Counted from the stretch's first letter, positions 9,058 through 18,288 are shown. The stretch is DNA of 64,000 bases from Falsiroseomonas sp051433165 (GCF_051433165.1 NZ_JBHMFS010000003.1:124001-188000), one strand, 5' to 3'. Notes: a model not told the origin generated them from the sequence alone. Numbers and translations: made by a program.

Positions 9058-9214
9058 ATGTTGATAAGGCCAGCGGCCCAGCCACTCAACCCGGCGCGAG
9101 AAGCCCTGCAGCCACCTCGTTCTGCCATGAATTCTGACACATTTTGCACAGCAGGATGACGCCGCGCAGCCCCACGGCCTCGGGCGTGGGCGGCGCGCGC
9201 TGGGAGCAGAAGAT
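9058..9214. promoter_or_regulatory. Divergent intergenic region between mepA and galE
   Basis: This 157-base spacer must hold the promoters of mepA (leftward) and galE (rightward). It contains a short AT-richer patch near 9127-9160. I could not identify convincing -35/-10 pairs. A GGGAGCAG ribosome-binding sequence precedes the TTG start of galE. Confidence 0.4.
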
Positions 9215-10216
9215 TTGGGCCGTTATTTGGTGACCGGCGGAGCCGGCTATGTCGGCAGCCATACCGTGTTGGCACTGCGCGACCGTGGGGATGAGGTCGT
9301 CGTGCTGGATGATCTCTCGAAGGGCCACCGCGAAGCCGTGCCTCCGGGCGTTCGCCTGGTGAATGGGCGCTGCGAGGACCGGCAGACCCTGGCCGAGGCC
9401 TTCGGCGGTGGCCGCTTCGATGCGGTGCTGCATTTTGCCGCCCTGTCCCTGGTGGGCGACAGCATGCGCGACCCGCTGCGCTACATGGCGGAAAATCTGT
9501 CGGGCCTGTCCGCCGTGGCGAATGCCGCCGTGCAGCACGGGTGCCTTCGCCTGGTCATGTCCTCCACCGCCGCGCTGTTCGGCTTCCCCGAGCGCATCCC
9601 GATCGATGAGGATCAGCGCCTCGGCCCGGTCTCGCCCTATGGCGAGAGCAAATTGATGTGCGAGCGCGCGCTGGATTGGGCGGAGCGCATCCACGGCCTG
9701 CGCTTCGCATCCCTGCGCTACTTCAACGCCGCCGGCGCCGACCCGGCGGGCCGGGCCGGGGAGGATCACGACCCGGAGACGCATCTGGTGCCGCTGGCGA
9801 TCGACGCCGCACTCGGCCTGCGCCCGCCGCTGATGGTGTTCGGCACGGATTACCCGACGCCCGATGGCACCGGCGTGCGGGACTATGTGCATGTGACGGA
9901 TCTGGCCGACGCACATCTGCGCGCGCTGCCACTGCTGGAGCAACGTTCCGTCCGCTACAACCTCGGCAACGGCACCGGCTATTCGGTGCGCGAGGTGATC
10001 GACACAGTGGCCCGCGTCGGCGGCCGCCCCGTCCCGCATGCGCTGGGCCCGCGGCGGGAGGGGGACCCGGCGGTGCTGGTCGCGTCCTCCGCGAAGCTGC
10101 GGGCGGAGACCGGCTGGCAGCCGCGTTTCCCGAAGCTGGAGGATATTGTCCGCACCGCCTGGGACTGGCGCGTGTCGCACCCGCAGGGCTATGCGGGCGC
10201 CCGCCAAGCGGCCTGA
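9215..10216 (+). CDS. galE: UDP-glucose 4-epimerase
   Basis: The 333-residue extended short-chain dehydrogenase interconverts UDP-glucose and UDP-galactose with bound NAD. The NAD motif TGGAGYVGS is at residues 7-15, the catalytic serine/threonine stretch SSTAALFG at 116-123, and the catalytic tyrosine and lysine at 142 and 146 (PYGESK). The sugar-binding segments LRYFNAAGAD and GTGVRDYVHVTDLA are present. The start codon is TTG at 9215, preceded by GGGAGCAG. It may feed surface-polysaccharide synthesis together with the GtrAB-like genes further on. Confidence 0.94.
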   Translation: MGRYLVTGGAGYVGSHTVLALRDRGDEVVVLDDLSKGHREAVPPGVRLVNGRCEDRQTLAEAFGGGRFDAVLHFAALSLVGDSMRDPLRYMAENLSGLSAVANAAVQHGCLRLVMSSTAALFGFPERIPIDEDQRLGPVSPYGESKLMCERALDWAERIHGLRFASLRYFNAAGADPAGRAGEDHDPETHLVPLAIDAALGLRPPLMVFGTDYPTPDGTGVRDYVHVTDLADAHLRALPLLEQRSVRYNLGNGTGYSVREVIDTVARVGGRPVPHALGPRREGDPAVLVASSAKLRAETGWQPRFPKLEDIVRTAWDWRVSHPQGYAGARQAA

Positions 10217-10237
10217 GCCGCCCGGCCCTGCCTTGGC

Positions 10238-10573
10238 TTACCCGTTGAAGCGGAAGGCGCCGGCCACCTGGTCCTGTGGCTGGCCCTGGTTCGACTGGTT
10301 CTGGCTGGCCTGGCCCTGGTTGGACTGCGTGGCGGCCTGACCGGCGGCCACCTCCTTCGCCCGCGCCTCGATCTGGCGCGTCACATCGGCCAGCACCCGC
10401 GCCAGGTTCGGCAGTTGCAGCACCGGCACCACAACCATGGCGGAGGGCTCCGGCTTGCCGTCCTTGATTGCGGCGGAGGCGCTGGTCTGCACGCCGAGCG
10501 TGATGCGCGCGACGCCGCTGGCCACATGCACGTCGATGATGCCGTCGCCGAAGACGGTCGGAATGGCGGTCAT
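10238..10573 (-). CDS. Unknown small protein next to the type I secretion genes
   Basis: The 111-residue protein is not recognised. The first 85 residues look like a compact alpha/beta domain (short beta-like runs IIDVHVASGVARITLG and SAMVVVPVLQLPNLARVLADV, then a charged helix). The tail (about 85-105) is a glutamine/asparagine/serine repeat of the SQNQSNQGQPQ type. It has no signal peptide. It ends the minus-strand unit behind the HlyD-like gene, 10 bases downstream, so it is probably cotranscribed with the secretion genes. A role in secretion or its regulation is only a guess from position. Confidence 0.7.
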   Translation of the reverse strand: MTAIPTVFGDGIIDVHVASGVARITLGVQTSASAAIKDGKPEPSAMVVVPVLQLPNLARVLADVTRQIEARAKEVAAGQAATQSNQGQASQNQSNQGQPQDQVAGAFRFNG

Positions 10574-10583
10574 GGCTGGTTCC

Positions 10584-12011
10584 TTACTGTTCGCGGAAGG
10601 CGCGGTGGAAGCTGTCGATCAGCGGCTGCATCATGTAGCGGGCGAAGGTGCGTTCCCCGGTCTGGATTTGCGCCTCCACCGCCATGCCGGCCCGCAAGGT
10701 CAGCCCCTCCACCGCACGGAGCTGGTCCTCGTCGAGCTGGATCTGCACACGGTAGTAACTTACGCCCCGCCGTTCATCCTCGGTCACGTCGGAGGCGACG
10801 AAGGTGACATGGCCGTGCAGGTAGGGCACGAGGCGCTGCTTGAAGGCGGGCAGGCGGATTTCGGCCTGCAGGCCCTGGTGCACCACGTCGATATCGTTCG
10901 GCTGGACATGCACCTCGGCGATGATGCGGTCCTCGGCCGGCACCAGATCCATCACCGGGTCGCCCGGGCGTACCACGGCGCCGATGGTGAAGACGCGTGA
11001 ATTCAGCACCGTGCCGGCCTCGGGCGCCGTGATCTCAAGGCGGGTTGAGACATCCTGCGCCGCGCGCAGCCTTTCCTCGGCCTCACCCAGGCGCTGGCGC
11101 ACCTCGCGCAACTCGGTCGAGGCTTCCTGGGTGTGGGTGTTGTTCACGCGCGCCATCTCGCGCTCGGATTCCGTGATCTGGGCGCGGGACCGGACCATCT
11201 GGTTGGTGATGTCGGTGATGTTGCCCTCCACCGAGGCCACCTGGCGCTGCAGTGCCAGAAGCTGCGGCAGCCGGGCCAGGCCCTGGCGCAGCAACTGGGC
11301 GGTATTGGTTTCTTCCGCCTTCAGCAGCACCAGCATGCGGCGCTGCGCGTCCATCTGCCCCTCGGCCGAGGCGATGGTGGCGTTGTGCTGGTCGATGCGC
11401 GAACGCAGCACCTGCATCTGGCTTTCCAGCGCCACGCGGCGTGCCTGGAACAGCGCCCGCTGGCCGCTGGTGACCTCGATAGCGCGCGGTTCGCTGGAGG
11501 CGACCAGATCGGCGGGGAAGCCGATGGTCGTCGCCCCGGCCAGTTCCGCCACCAGCCGCGCATCCTGTGCCAGCAGCGCCCAGCGCTGGCTTCGCAGGGT
11601 CTCGGTCTGCTGCTCCGCCTGCGGCTGGTCAAGCCGCATCAGCACCTGGCCGGCTGTCACGGCATCGCCGTCCCGCACCAGGATGTCGCGGACGATGCCG
11701 CCTTCGAAATGCTGGATGGTGCGGCGGGTACCCTCCACCTTCAGCACGCCGGGCGCGATGGAGGCCTCCGCCAGCGGCACGAGGCTGGCCCAGACGCCCA
11801 GGCCCACCACGAAGACGGCGACGATCACGTAGCCGAGCCACATCGCGGTGCCGGTGCGCGGCTTCGGCGCATCGAGGACGGGGTCCTCCTCCGCTGGCTG
11901 CCACAGGGCCGGCGGCGCGGAGGCGGGGCGCGGGGCGAGGTCCTGGCCGCCAGGCGTGGGCGTGATGCTGCCGATGACCCCGTTGCCGGGAAGTGGAATC
12001 GCGCCGCTCAT
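10584..12011 (-). CDS. Type I secretion periplasmic adaptor (HlyD/PrtE family)
   Basis: The 475-residue membrane-fusion protein has one N-terminal membrane helix (about residues 57-80, GYVIVAVFVVGLGVWASL). A lipoyl-like half-motif (GGIVRDILVRDGDAVTAGQVL) follows, then a long coiled-coil hairpin (about 140-310). The C-terminal beta domain contains the ITAPEAGTVLN and PVMDLVPAEDRIIAEVHVQPNDI stretches. It bridges the inner-membrane ABC exporter to a TolC-like channel, which is not encoded here. Its ATG overlaps the TGA of the ABC exporter gene. A proline-rich 50-residue cytoplasmic lead precedes the helix. Confidence 0.93.
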   Translation of the reverse strand: MSGAIPLPGNGVIGSITPTPGGQDLAPRPASAPPALWQPAEEDPVLDAPKPRTGTAMWLGYVIVAVFVVGLGVWASLVPLAEASIAPGVLKVEGTRRTIQHFEGGIVRDILVRDGDAVTAGQVLMRLDQPQAEQQTETLRSQRWALLAQDARLVAELAGATTIGFPADLVASSEPRAIEVTSGQRALFQARRVALESQMQVLRSRIDQHNATIASAEGQMDAQRRMLVLLKAEETNTAQLLRQGLARLPQLLALQRQVASVEGNITDITNQMVRSRAQITESEREMARVNNTHTQEASTELREVRQRLGEAEERLRAAQDVSTRLEITAPEAGTVLNSRVFTIGAVVRPGDPVMDLVPAEDRIIAEVHVQPNDIDVVHQGLQAEIRLPAFKQRLVPYLHGHVTFVASDVTEDERRGVSYYRVQIQLDEDQLRAVEGLTLRAGMAVEAQIQTGERTFARYMMQPLIDSFHRAFREQ

Positions 12012-13756
12012 CGTGCACCTCCGGCGTGTTGGACGATTTCAGCCGGGCGGCTGCCTTGGGCAAGCCGCTTCAGCACCTCGGTGCGCGGGCCGAAGGCCTC
12101 GGCCGCGCCGTCACGCAGCAGCAGCACCTTGTCGACTCCCTGCACCAGGGTCGGGCGGTGGGAGACCAGGATGACGGTGGCGCCCTGTGCCTTCAGCGCC
12201 TCCAGCCCCCGGATCAGCGCCTGCTCGGCATCGCCGTCGAGGTTGGAGTTGGGCTCGTCCAGCACCACGAAGCGGGGGTTGCCGTACATGGCGCGCGCCA
12301 GGCCGATCAGCTGCCGCTGGCCGCCGGACAGGTGCTGGCCGCCATCGCCGATTTCCGTATCGTAGCCCTGCGGCAGGCGCAGGATCATCTCATGGCAGCC
12401 GGCCAGCCGTGCCGCCTCGAACACGCCTTCCGGCGGTTCTTCCCGCATCCGGCTGATGTTCTTCATCACCGTGCCGTCGAACAGCTCCACATCCTGCGGC
12501 AAGTAGCCGACATAGCGGCCGAAATCCTCCCGCTGCCAGGTGAAGACATCGGCACCATCCAGCCGCACCGTGCCCGCGGCGGGCGCCAGCGTGCCGATCA
12601 GCAGGCGGATCAGCGTGGTCTTGCCGGCGGCCGAGGGGCCGATGATGGCCATGCTCTCGCCGGCCGTCAGGTTGAAGGTGATGCCCTTGATGATGGCCAC
12701 CGACTGGCCGGGGAAGCCGAAGGTCACGCGTTCCGCGGAAACCCTGCCGGTTGGCGCCGGCAGCGCCATGCCCGGCGGGCGGATGCGCGGCAGGGCGAGG
12801 AAGCCGAGCAGGCGGCGATAGGATTGCCGCGCCTGCACCAGCTGCTTCCAGCCGCCGATCATCTGCTCCACCGGCGCCAGCGCCCGGCCCATGATGATGG
12901 AGGCGGCGATGGAGGCCCCGGCCGTGAGCTGCTGTTCCAGCACCAGGAAGGCGCCGACGCCGAGCACGCCGATCTGCACCGTCAGCCGGGTGAACCGGGT
13001 GATGGACAGCAGGAAGGCGGCGCGGTCCGCCGCGCGTTCCTGCGGCGGGATGGAGGCGGACAGCCCCTCGCGCCATTTGTGCAGCACGGCGGGCGCCATG
13101 CCCATGCTGTCGATGACTTCGGCGTTGCGGACCATGCTCTCGGCGCGGCGCTGGTTGGTCATGCTGGCGGTGCTGGCCTGGCGGACCAGGGACCCGGTGG
13201 CCCATTCATTGGCCAGCGTCAGCAGGAACAACAGGGCCGCGCCCGCCAGCGCGATCCAGCCGAGCGTCGGGTGCAGGGCGAAGATCACCGCGAGGTAGAT
13301 CGGCACCCAGGGCACGTCGAAGACGGTGAGCGAGGCGGGCGAGCCCAACCATCCGCGGCAGGCGCCAAGGTCGCGCAGCGCCTCCATCCTGTAGGGGCGG
13401 CCGCGAAGCTGGCTTTCGATGGCGCGCAGAAAGGCTTCGGGCGCCACCTTGCCCTCGATCCAGGAGGCCAGGCGCTGCATCACCTGGCCACGCAGCCCGT
13501 CCAGGATCGCCATGATCAGCAGGGCAAAGATGGCGATGGCAGTCAGGTAGTACAGCGTATCGAGGCTGCGGGAACCGAGGACGCGGTCGAAGACCTGCAT
13601 CATGTAGAGCGAGACGGTGAGCTGGAGCAGATTCACCACGCCGCTGAACATCGCGACGCCGATAAGCTGGCGCCGGCCAGCCGCCAGGGCGCGCGACAGC
13701 ACCGTCTCCGGCGGGCGGTCGCCGCCGCCGGGCATCAGGGGCATCGGTGGACGCAT
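12008..13756 (-). CDS. Type I secretion ABC transporter (PrtD/LapB-like family)
   Basis: The 582-residue exporter has a six-helix membrane domain (about residues 30-310) and an ATPase with Walker A GPSAAGKTT, signature LSGGQRQL, Walker B FVVLDEPNSNLD and switch VSHRP. There is no C39 peptidase or C39-like domain at the N-terminus, so it belongs to the PrtD-type exporters that move RTX proteases and similar proteins with an uncleaved C-terminal signal. The RTX protein at 39719-42466 is the only such substrate in the window. It overlaps hlyD-like by 4 bases and lies just downstream of the unknown gene at 13760. Confidence 0.93.
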   Translation of the reverse strand: MRPPMPLMPGGGDRPPETVLSRALAAGRRQLIGVAMFSGVVNLLQLTVSLYMMQVFDRVLGSRSLDTLYYLTAIAIFALLIMAILDGLRGQVMQRLASWIEGKVAPEAFLRAIESQLRGRPYRMEALRDLGACRGWLGSPASLTVFDVPWVPIYLAVIFALHPTLGWIALAGAALLFLLTLANEWATGSLVRQASTASMTNQRRAESMVRNAEVIDSMGMAPAVLHKWREGLSASIPPQERAADRAAFLLSITRFTRLTVQIGVLGVGAFLVLEQQLTAGASIAASIIMGRALAPVEQMIGGWKQLVQARQSYRRLLGFLALPRIRPPGMALPAPTGRVSAERVTFGFPGQSVAIIKGITFNLTAGESMAIIGPSAAGKTTLIRLLIGTLAPAAGTVRLDGADVFTWQREDFGRYVGYLPQDVELFDGTVMKNISRMREEPPEGVFEAARLAGCHEMILRLPQGYDTEIGDGGQHLSGGQRQLIGLARAMYGNPRFVVLDEPNSNLDGDAEQALIRGLEALKAQGATVILVSHRPTLVQGVDKVLLLRDGAAEAFGPRTEVLKRLAQGSRPAEIVQHAGGAR

Positions 13757-13759
13757 CGG

Positions 13760-14224
13760 TCAGAACACTCCGGCAGGCAGCAGATCCGGCCGCAGCCAGA
13801 TGGCATAGGCGGCACCCAGCACCAGGGCGATCGCCAGCAGATTGGCCAACACCAGCTTCAGCAGGCCAGGCCCGCGGGGCAGGCGGGCGATCTGGTCACG
13901 GGCGGCTTCCATGCGGATCGCCTCCGCCTGATTGTGCAGGGTGCGGAAGGCATGGGCCTGCAACTCGGCCTCGGCCTTGCGGCGCAGCGCCTCCGGCTCC
14001 ATCGGCCGGGCGGCTTCGACGGCCATGGCAAAGGCCAGCAGGTCGCGCAGGCGGTCATCCGCCCGGTCGGTGATGAAATCCGCAAGACAGGGCGCGGGCG
14101 GTATGGCGAGCATGACCGGCGGCATCGGTCGTTCAGGCATCGGTCTTTCAGGCATGGCGCCTGCATCGGCGCGGCCGGGCAGGGGGCCGGCTGTAGGCTG
14201 GCCCGTCATGGGACTTCCAGACAT
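13760..14224 (-). CDS. Unknown protein with C-terminal membrane helix, first gene of secretion unit
   Basis: The 154-residue protein is not recognised. It starts with a methionine/proline-rich low-complexity lead (repeated MPERP), continues with a charged helical region (about residues 48-115), and ends in one hydrophobic helix (about 122-145, LVLANLLAIALVLGAAYAIWL). This is the layout of a tail-anchored inner-membrane protein. It lies 3 bases upstream of the type I exporter start, so it is almost certainly cotranscribed with it. A function as accessory subunit of the exporter is possible but not shown. Confidence 0.7.
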   Translation of the reverse strand: MSGSPMTGQPTAGPLPGRADAGAMPERPMPERPMPPVMLAIPPAPCLADFITDRADDRLRDLLAFAMAVEAARPMEPEALRRKAEAELQAHAFRTLHNQAEAIRMEAARDQIARLPRGPGLLKLVLANLLAIALVLGAAYAIWLRPDLLPAGVF

Positions 14225-14367
14225 GTCTTGTGTCCGTGAAACTGGCCGGGTGGTGCAGCAGGTGATCCGGGTGCGGGCGTCCTAGCATGCGAAGCCTGGC
14301 GATAAAACAAACGTGATGGTTGAACCCTCGCGCGGAAGGTTCCGACTCCGCCACCCGTCAGCGTTAT
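14225..14367. other. Intergenic region upstream of the secretion unit
   Basis: This 143-base spacer lies between two leftward units and should carry the promoter of the secretion genes. It contains an AT-richer stretch (about 14309-14330) that stands out from the surroundings. No clear promoter pair or terminator was recognised. Confidence 0.35.
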
Positions 14368-15336
14368 CTATCGCAAAGATGTTTCCCGCGTGGTGACAGT
14401 CTTGCTCACGAAGCTTGGCGCGGGAATGGCAAGGTAGGCCATCCGCTTCGCCTCGACCCGTCCGCGGGTCACGGTATCCAGGATCAGCCCGCAGGCGAGC
14501 GACAGGAAGGCGAGCAGCATCAGCCCCATGGACAGCACGGCGGTGGGCAGGCGTGGCACCAGCCCGGAGGCGAAGAAGGTATGCAGCACCGGGGCGGCAA
14601 GGCCCAGGCCGGTGCCGGCCAGCACCAGGGCGATCAGTGCGAAGAAGGGCAGCGGCCTTTCCCGTCGCACCAGCAGCAGGATGGCGTTGAGGATGCGGAA
14701 GCCGTCCCGCCAGGTGTTGAGCTTGGAGGTACTGCCCGGCGGCCGCGCCCGGTAGCTGCTGGGCACTTCGCCGACCGGCATCCGCAGTTCCAGTGCGTGC
14801 ACGGTGAATTCCGTCTCCGTCTCGAAGCCCTGCGCCAGGGCCGGGAAGGATTTGGCGAAGCGGCGGGAGAAGACCCGGTAGCCGGAGAGCATATCCGACA
14901 CCCGGTTGCCGAAGATCACGCGCACCAGGCCGGTCAGCACCTGGTTGCCGAGCACATGGCCGGGGCGATAGGCGGCCTTGGCCTCCGTGACCCGCGTGCC
15001 GGTGACCATGTCGAGCCGGTCCTCCATCGCCAGGCGCAGCATTTCCGGCGCGGCGGCGGCGTCGTAGGTGTCGTCACCATCGACCAGGACGTAGAAATCC
15101 GCCTCGATATCGGCCAGCATCCGGCGCACCACATGGCCTTTGCCCTGCTGCACCTCCCGCATCACCTGGGCGCCGGCGGCGCGGGCGGCCTCCCGGGTGC
15201 CGTCGCGGCTGTTGTTGTCGTAGACATGGATGGTGGCGTCGGGCAGGGCGGCGCGGAAATCCGCCACCACCTTCGGGATCGCCACTTCCTCGTTGTAGCA
15301 GGGGATCAGGACGGCAATGCGGGGCACCTGGGTCAT
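14368..15336 (-). CDS. Polyprenyl-phosphate glycosyltransferase, GT2 family (GtrB-like)
   Basis: The 322-residue enzyme has an N-terminal GT-A domain beginning IAVLIPCYNEE, with the metal-binding DGDDTYD motif near residue 88. Two C-terminal membrane helices follow (about residues 235-262 and 268-293). This is the GtrB/dolichol-phosphate mannosyltransferase-like layout: a nucleotide sugar is transferred to undecaprenyl phosphate at the inner membrane. Its ATG overlaps the stop of the GtrA-like gene, a common pairing in which GtrA flips the lipid-linked sugar for decoration of surface glycans. The sugar is unknown. The much longer upstream frame is a shadow. Confidence 0.88.
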   Translation of the reverse strand: MTQVPRIAVLIPCYNEEVAIPKVVADFRAALPDATIHVYDNNSRDGTREAARAAGAQVMREVQQGKGHVVRRMLADIEADFYVLVDGDDTYDAAAAPEMLRLAMEDRLDMVTGTRVTEAKAAYRPGHVLGNQVLTGLVRVIFGNRVSDMLSGYRVFSRRFAKSFPALAQGFETETEFTVHALELRMPVGEVPSSYRARPPGSTSKLNTWRDGFRILNAILLLVRRERPLPFFALIALVLAGTGLGLAAPVLHTFFASGLVPRLPTAVLSMGLMLLAFLSLACGLILDTVTRGRVEAKRMAYLAIPAPSFVSKTVTTRETSLR

Positions 15337-15788
15337 GCGGCGGCCCGGGCGGCGTTGAAGACGAAGCGGCGCGACAGCCAGAAATTGCCCACCATGCCGG
15401 CCAGCGCGCCGGCCGCGACGCCGATGACCGGGTGCGCCGCCACCAGTGGGATGTTGGCCACCATCAGCGCATAGGTTCCATAGTTGCAGGCGAAGCCGAT
15501 CAGGTTGACCAGCAGGAACAGCGCCCATTGCCGGGCCATCGGCGCGCGCGGCGCGGCGCGGAAGGTCCAGGCGCGGTTCAGCGCCCAGGTGGTGGTGGCG
15601 GCGGCCAGGTAGGATACGGCACGGCCCGAATACAGCCCGAGTCCCAAGGCCAGCCCGGCATAGAGCACCGCGGTATCCACCACGAACCCCGCCGTGCCGA
15701 CCACGCCGAAGCGCAGGAACTGCATGACGCCGGCCCGCCTTTCCGGTCCCAGGCGCGCGTTCAAGGCGTCGGCGGTGCGTGCGGGCAT
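15333..15788 (-). CDS. gtrA: GtrA family lipid-linked sugar flippase
   Basis: The 151-residue protein has four membrane helices. The family signatures are QFLRFGVVGTAGFVVDTAVLYA at the start and VGNFWLSRRFVF at the end. GtrA proteins are thought to translocate undecaprenyl-phosphate-linked sugars across the inner membrane. It overlaps the glycosyltransferase gene by 4 bases (ATGA) and is the first gene of this two-gene unit. It is divergent from the dehydrogenase gene at 15923. Confidence 0.9.
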   Translation of the reverse strand: MPARTADALNARLGPERRAGVMQFLRFGVVGTAGFVVDTAVLYAGLALGLGLYSGRAVSYLAAATTTWALNRAWTFRAAPRAPMARQWALFLLVNLIGFACNYGTYALMVANIPLVAAHPVIGVAAGALAGMVGNFWLSRRFVFNAARAAA

Positions 15789-15922
15789 GTCGTTTCCATG
15801 CGTGGTGAATTGGGGTGACGGCCAGCAACGTCAAACCACCATAGCATGACCAAAAGGCGGCAGCTTGCGGGCGGCGGCCGCGGCTGCGAGCCTCGTTGCG
15901 TTTTTGAAGGGGTGTTGGGCGG
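15789..15922. promoter_or_regulatory. Divergent intergenic region, gtrA / dehydrogenase
   Basis: This 134-base region separates divergent units and must contain both promoters. Around 15825-15850 there is an AT-richer patch containing a leftward TTGACG hexamer (plus-strand CGTCAA near 15829), but I see no convincing matching -10. The start of the large plus-strand block lies immediately to the right. Confidence 0.35.
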
Positions 15923-16771
15923 ATGCGGATTGGGCTGGTGGGTCTGGGGCAGATGGGGCTGGCCATGGCCGGCAGGCTGGCGACGCAGGGGGCGGAGGTG
16001 CTGGGCTTCGACCTCGATGCCGGGCGCTGCGAGGCCGCGCGGGCGCGTGGCGTGCGGGTGGTCTCGGCGGTGGAACAGGCGGCCGCGCCGGTGATGCTGC
16101 TGTCCCTGCCGCAGGACCGGGCGGTGGAGGCCGTGCTGCTGGCGCTGCTGCCGGCTTTGCCCAAACAGGCGGTGATCGCCGATACCTCGACGCTCGACCC
16201 GCTCGCGACGCAGCGTTTCGCTGCGGCAGCCGCCGAATGGGGCGTGGACTACCTGGATGCACCGGTCTCCGGCGGCCCGGCCGGTGCGGCGGCGGGCACG
16301 CTGGCGATGATGCTGGGCGGGGAGGCCGCGGCGATCGACCGCGCGCGTCCCGCACTGGCGCTGGTGGCGACGGAGCTGGTGCATGTCGGTGGGCCGGGTG
16401 CCGGGCAGGTGGCGAAGCTGGTGAACAATTTGATGGTCGCGACGCATCTGGCCGTAGCCGGGGAGGCGCTGCGGCTCGGCGCGCTGGCCGGCGTGGCGCC
16501 GGAGGCGCTGCTGCCGGTGGTCAACGCCGCCTCCGGCCGCTCCGCCGCGACGGAGGTGAACTTCCCAAGGTGGATCCTGCCGGGTGGCTTCGATTCGGGC
16601 TTCTCGGCGGGGCTGATGCGGAAGGATGTGCGGCTCGCTTTGGCGCTGGCCGAAAGCGTCGGCGCGGCGCTGCCCGTCTGCGGCCCGGCGGCGGCGCAAT
16701 GGGAGGCGGCGGCCGCAGGCGATGCGGAGGATTTCAACCGCGTGCCCGCCGCCATCCTCGGGGGGGCATGA
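15923..16771 (+). CDS. 3-hydroxyisobutyrate dehydrogenase-family NAD(P)-dependent oxidoreductase
   Basis: The 282-residue beta-hydroxyacid dehydrogenase has the NAD motif GLVGLGQMGLAMA (residues 4-16), the substrate-binding DAPVSGGPAGAAAGTL (112-127) and the catalytic Lys165 in GQVAKLVNN. Members oxidise 3-hydroxyisobutyrate, tartronate semialdehyde, 6-phosphogluconate-like acids and related compounds, so the exact substrate cannot be assigned. It overlaps the aldehyde dehydrogenase gene by 4 bases (ATGA), suggesting sequential oxidation of a hydroxyacid or semialdehyde. Confidence 0.9.
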   Translation: MRIGLVGLGQMGLAMAGRLATQGAEVLGFDLDAGRCEAARARGVRVVSAVEQAAAPVMLLSLPQDRAVEAVLLALLPALPKQAVIADTSTLDPLATQRFAAAAAEWGVDYLDAPVSGGPAGAAAGTLAMMLGGEAAAIDRARPALALVATELVHVGGPGAGQVAKLVNNLMVATHLAVAGEALRLGALAGVAPEALLPVVNAASGRSAATEVNFPRWILPGGFDSGFSAGLMRKDVRLALALAESVGAALPVCGPAAAQWEAAAAGDAEDFNRVPAAILGGA

Positions 16772-18288
16772 GCATGTTCGCGGCGAAGACGGTCCTGGCC
16801 GAGGAAATCGCGCGGCTGCTCGGCGGCCGGATCGGCAGCGTGCTGATGGGGGAAGTGGCGGCGGGGCAGGGCGCGCCCATCACCCTGCAAGACCCGGCCA
16901 CCGGCCTGCCCATGGCGGACTACGCCGATGCAGGTGCTGCGGTGGCGCGCCAGGCGGGGGCGGGCGCCGTGGCGGCGCAGCGGGCATGGATGGCGCTGAG
17001 TGCGGCGGAGCGGGGCCGGCGCATCTGGGCGCTCGGCGCGCTGGTGCGCCAGAATGCGGAGGCGTTGGCAAGGCTGGAATCCGCCAATGCCGGCAAGCCG
17101 CTGCGCGATTGCCGCGCCCAGGTCGCGCGCGTGGCGGAGATGGCGGAATACTGGGCCGGCTGGTGCGACAAGATCGAGGGGCGGACGGTGCCCGTGCCCT
17201 CCGGCCATACCGTCATCATCCGGCGGGAGCCGGTGGGCGTGGTGCTGGCCATCACGCCGTGGAATGCGCCGCTGTTCACCTGCGGCTGGAACGTGCTGCC
17301 GGCCATCGCAGCGGGCAATGCGGTGGTGCTGAAGCCATCCGAATACACGCCGCTGACCTCGCTCGCCTTCGGCCTTCTGGCGGTGCAGGCCGGGCTGCCG
17401 CGCGGACTGGTGCAGGTGGTGGCTGGGTTCGGCGCGACGAGCGGGGAGGCGCTGCTGGCGGCGCCCGAGATCGCCATGGTGACCTTCGTCGGCGGCGCGG
17501 CCAGTGCCAGCCGGATCGCCGCGGCCTGTGCGACACGGATGATCCCCTGCGTGCTGGAGCTGGGCGGCAAATCCGCCAATATCGTCTTTGCCGATGCGGA
17601 TCTGCCTTCCGCCGTGCAGGGCGCGCAGCAGGCGATCTTCGCCAGTTCCGGCCAGAGCTGCGTCGCCGGGTCCCGCCTGCTGGTCCAGCGATCCATCCAT
17701 GACCGGTTCCTGGAGATGCTGGCGGAGGCCTCGGCGAAAATCCGGCTGGGCGATCCGCTGGATGCTGCGACGGAGGTGGGGCCTGTCGCCACCGCGCGGC
17801 AATTCGCGCATGTGACGCAGATGGTGGCGGATGGCGTGGCGGAGGGCGCGCAGCTGCTGGCCGCGCCGCGTGCCGAAAGCCTGCCCTCGGATGGCTTCTG
17901 GGTGATGCCCTGCATCCTGGCCGGCCTGCCCAACACCGCCCGCGCGGCGCAGACCGAAATCTTCGGCCCGGTGGTCGCCGCCATTCCCTTTGACGATGAG
18001 GATCAGGCAGTGGCGCTGGCCAACGCCACCCCCTACGGCCTGGCCGGCGCGGTGTGGACGCGGGACCTCGGCCGGGCGCATCGCGTGGCCGCCGGCGTGC
18101 GGGCGGGCAGCTTCTGGGTGAATGGCTACGGCACCATCCATGTCTCCGTGCCCTTCGGCGGCTTTGGCGCCAGTGGCCATGGACGGTCCTCCGGCATCGA
18201 GGCGCTGGCCGCCTATACCCAGTCCAAGGCGGTGTGGGTGGAGACGGCGGCGGCGCCGGTGCTGGGCTTCGGGCACCGGCCCGGGTAA
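16768..18288 (+). CDS. NAD(P)-dependent aldehyde dehydrogenase
   Basis: The 506-residue enzyme has the complete catalytic set: Asn166 in TPWNAPLF, Lys189 in VVLKPSE, Glu264 in LELGGKSAN and the nucleophile Cys298 in SSGQSCVAGSR. It oxidises an aldehyde to a carboxylic acid. The ATG at 16768 overlaps the stop of the upstream dehydrogenase, which supports that start over the longer upstream frame. Together with that dehydrogenase it may handle a semialdehyde from the compound imported by the downstream transporter; this link is inferred from position only. Confidence 0.93.
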   Translation: MSMFAAKTVLAEEIARLLGGRIGSVLMGEVAAGQGAPITLQDPATGLPMADYADAGAAVARQAGAGAVAAQRAWMALSAAERGRRIWALGALVRQNAEALARLESANAGKPLRDCRAQVARVAEMAEYWAGWCDKIEGRTVPVPSGHTVIIRREPVGVVLAITPWNAPLFTCGWNVLPAIAAGNAVVLKPSEYTPLTSLAFGLLAVQAGLPRGLVQVVAGFGATSGEALLAAPEIAMVTFVGGAASASRIAAACATRMIPCVLELGGKSANIVFADADLPSAVQGAQQAIFASSGQSCVAGSRLLVQRSIHDRFLEMLAEASAKIRLGDPLDAATEVGPVATARQFAHVTQMVADGVAEGAQLLAAPRAESLPSDGFWVMPCILAGLPNTARAAQTEIFGPVVAAIPFDDEDQAVALANATPYGLAGAVWTRDLGRAHRVAAGVRAGSFWVNGYGTIHVSVPFGGFGASGHGRSSGIEALAAYTQSKAVWVETAAAPVLGFGHRPG

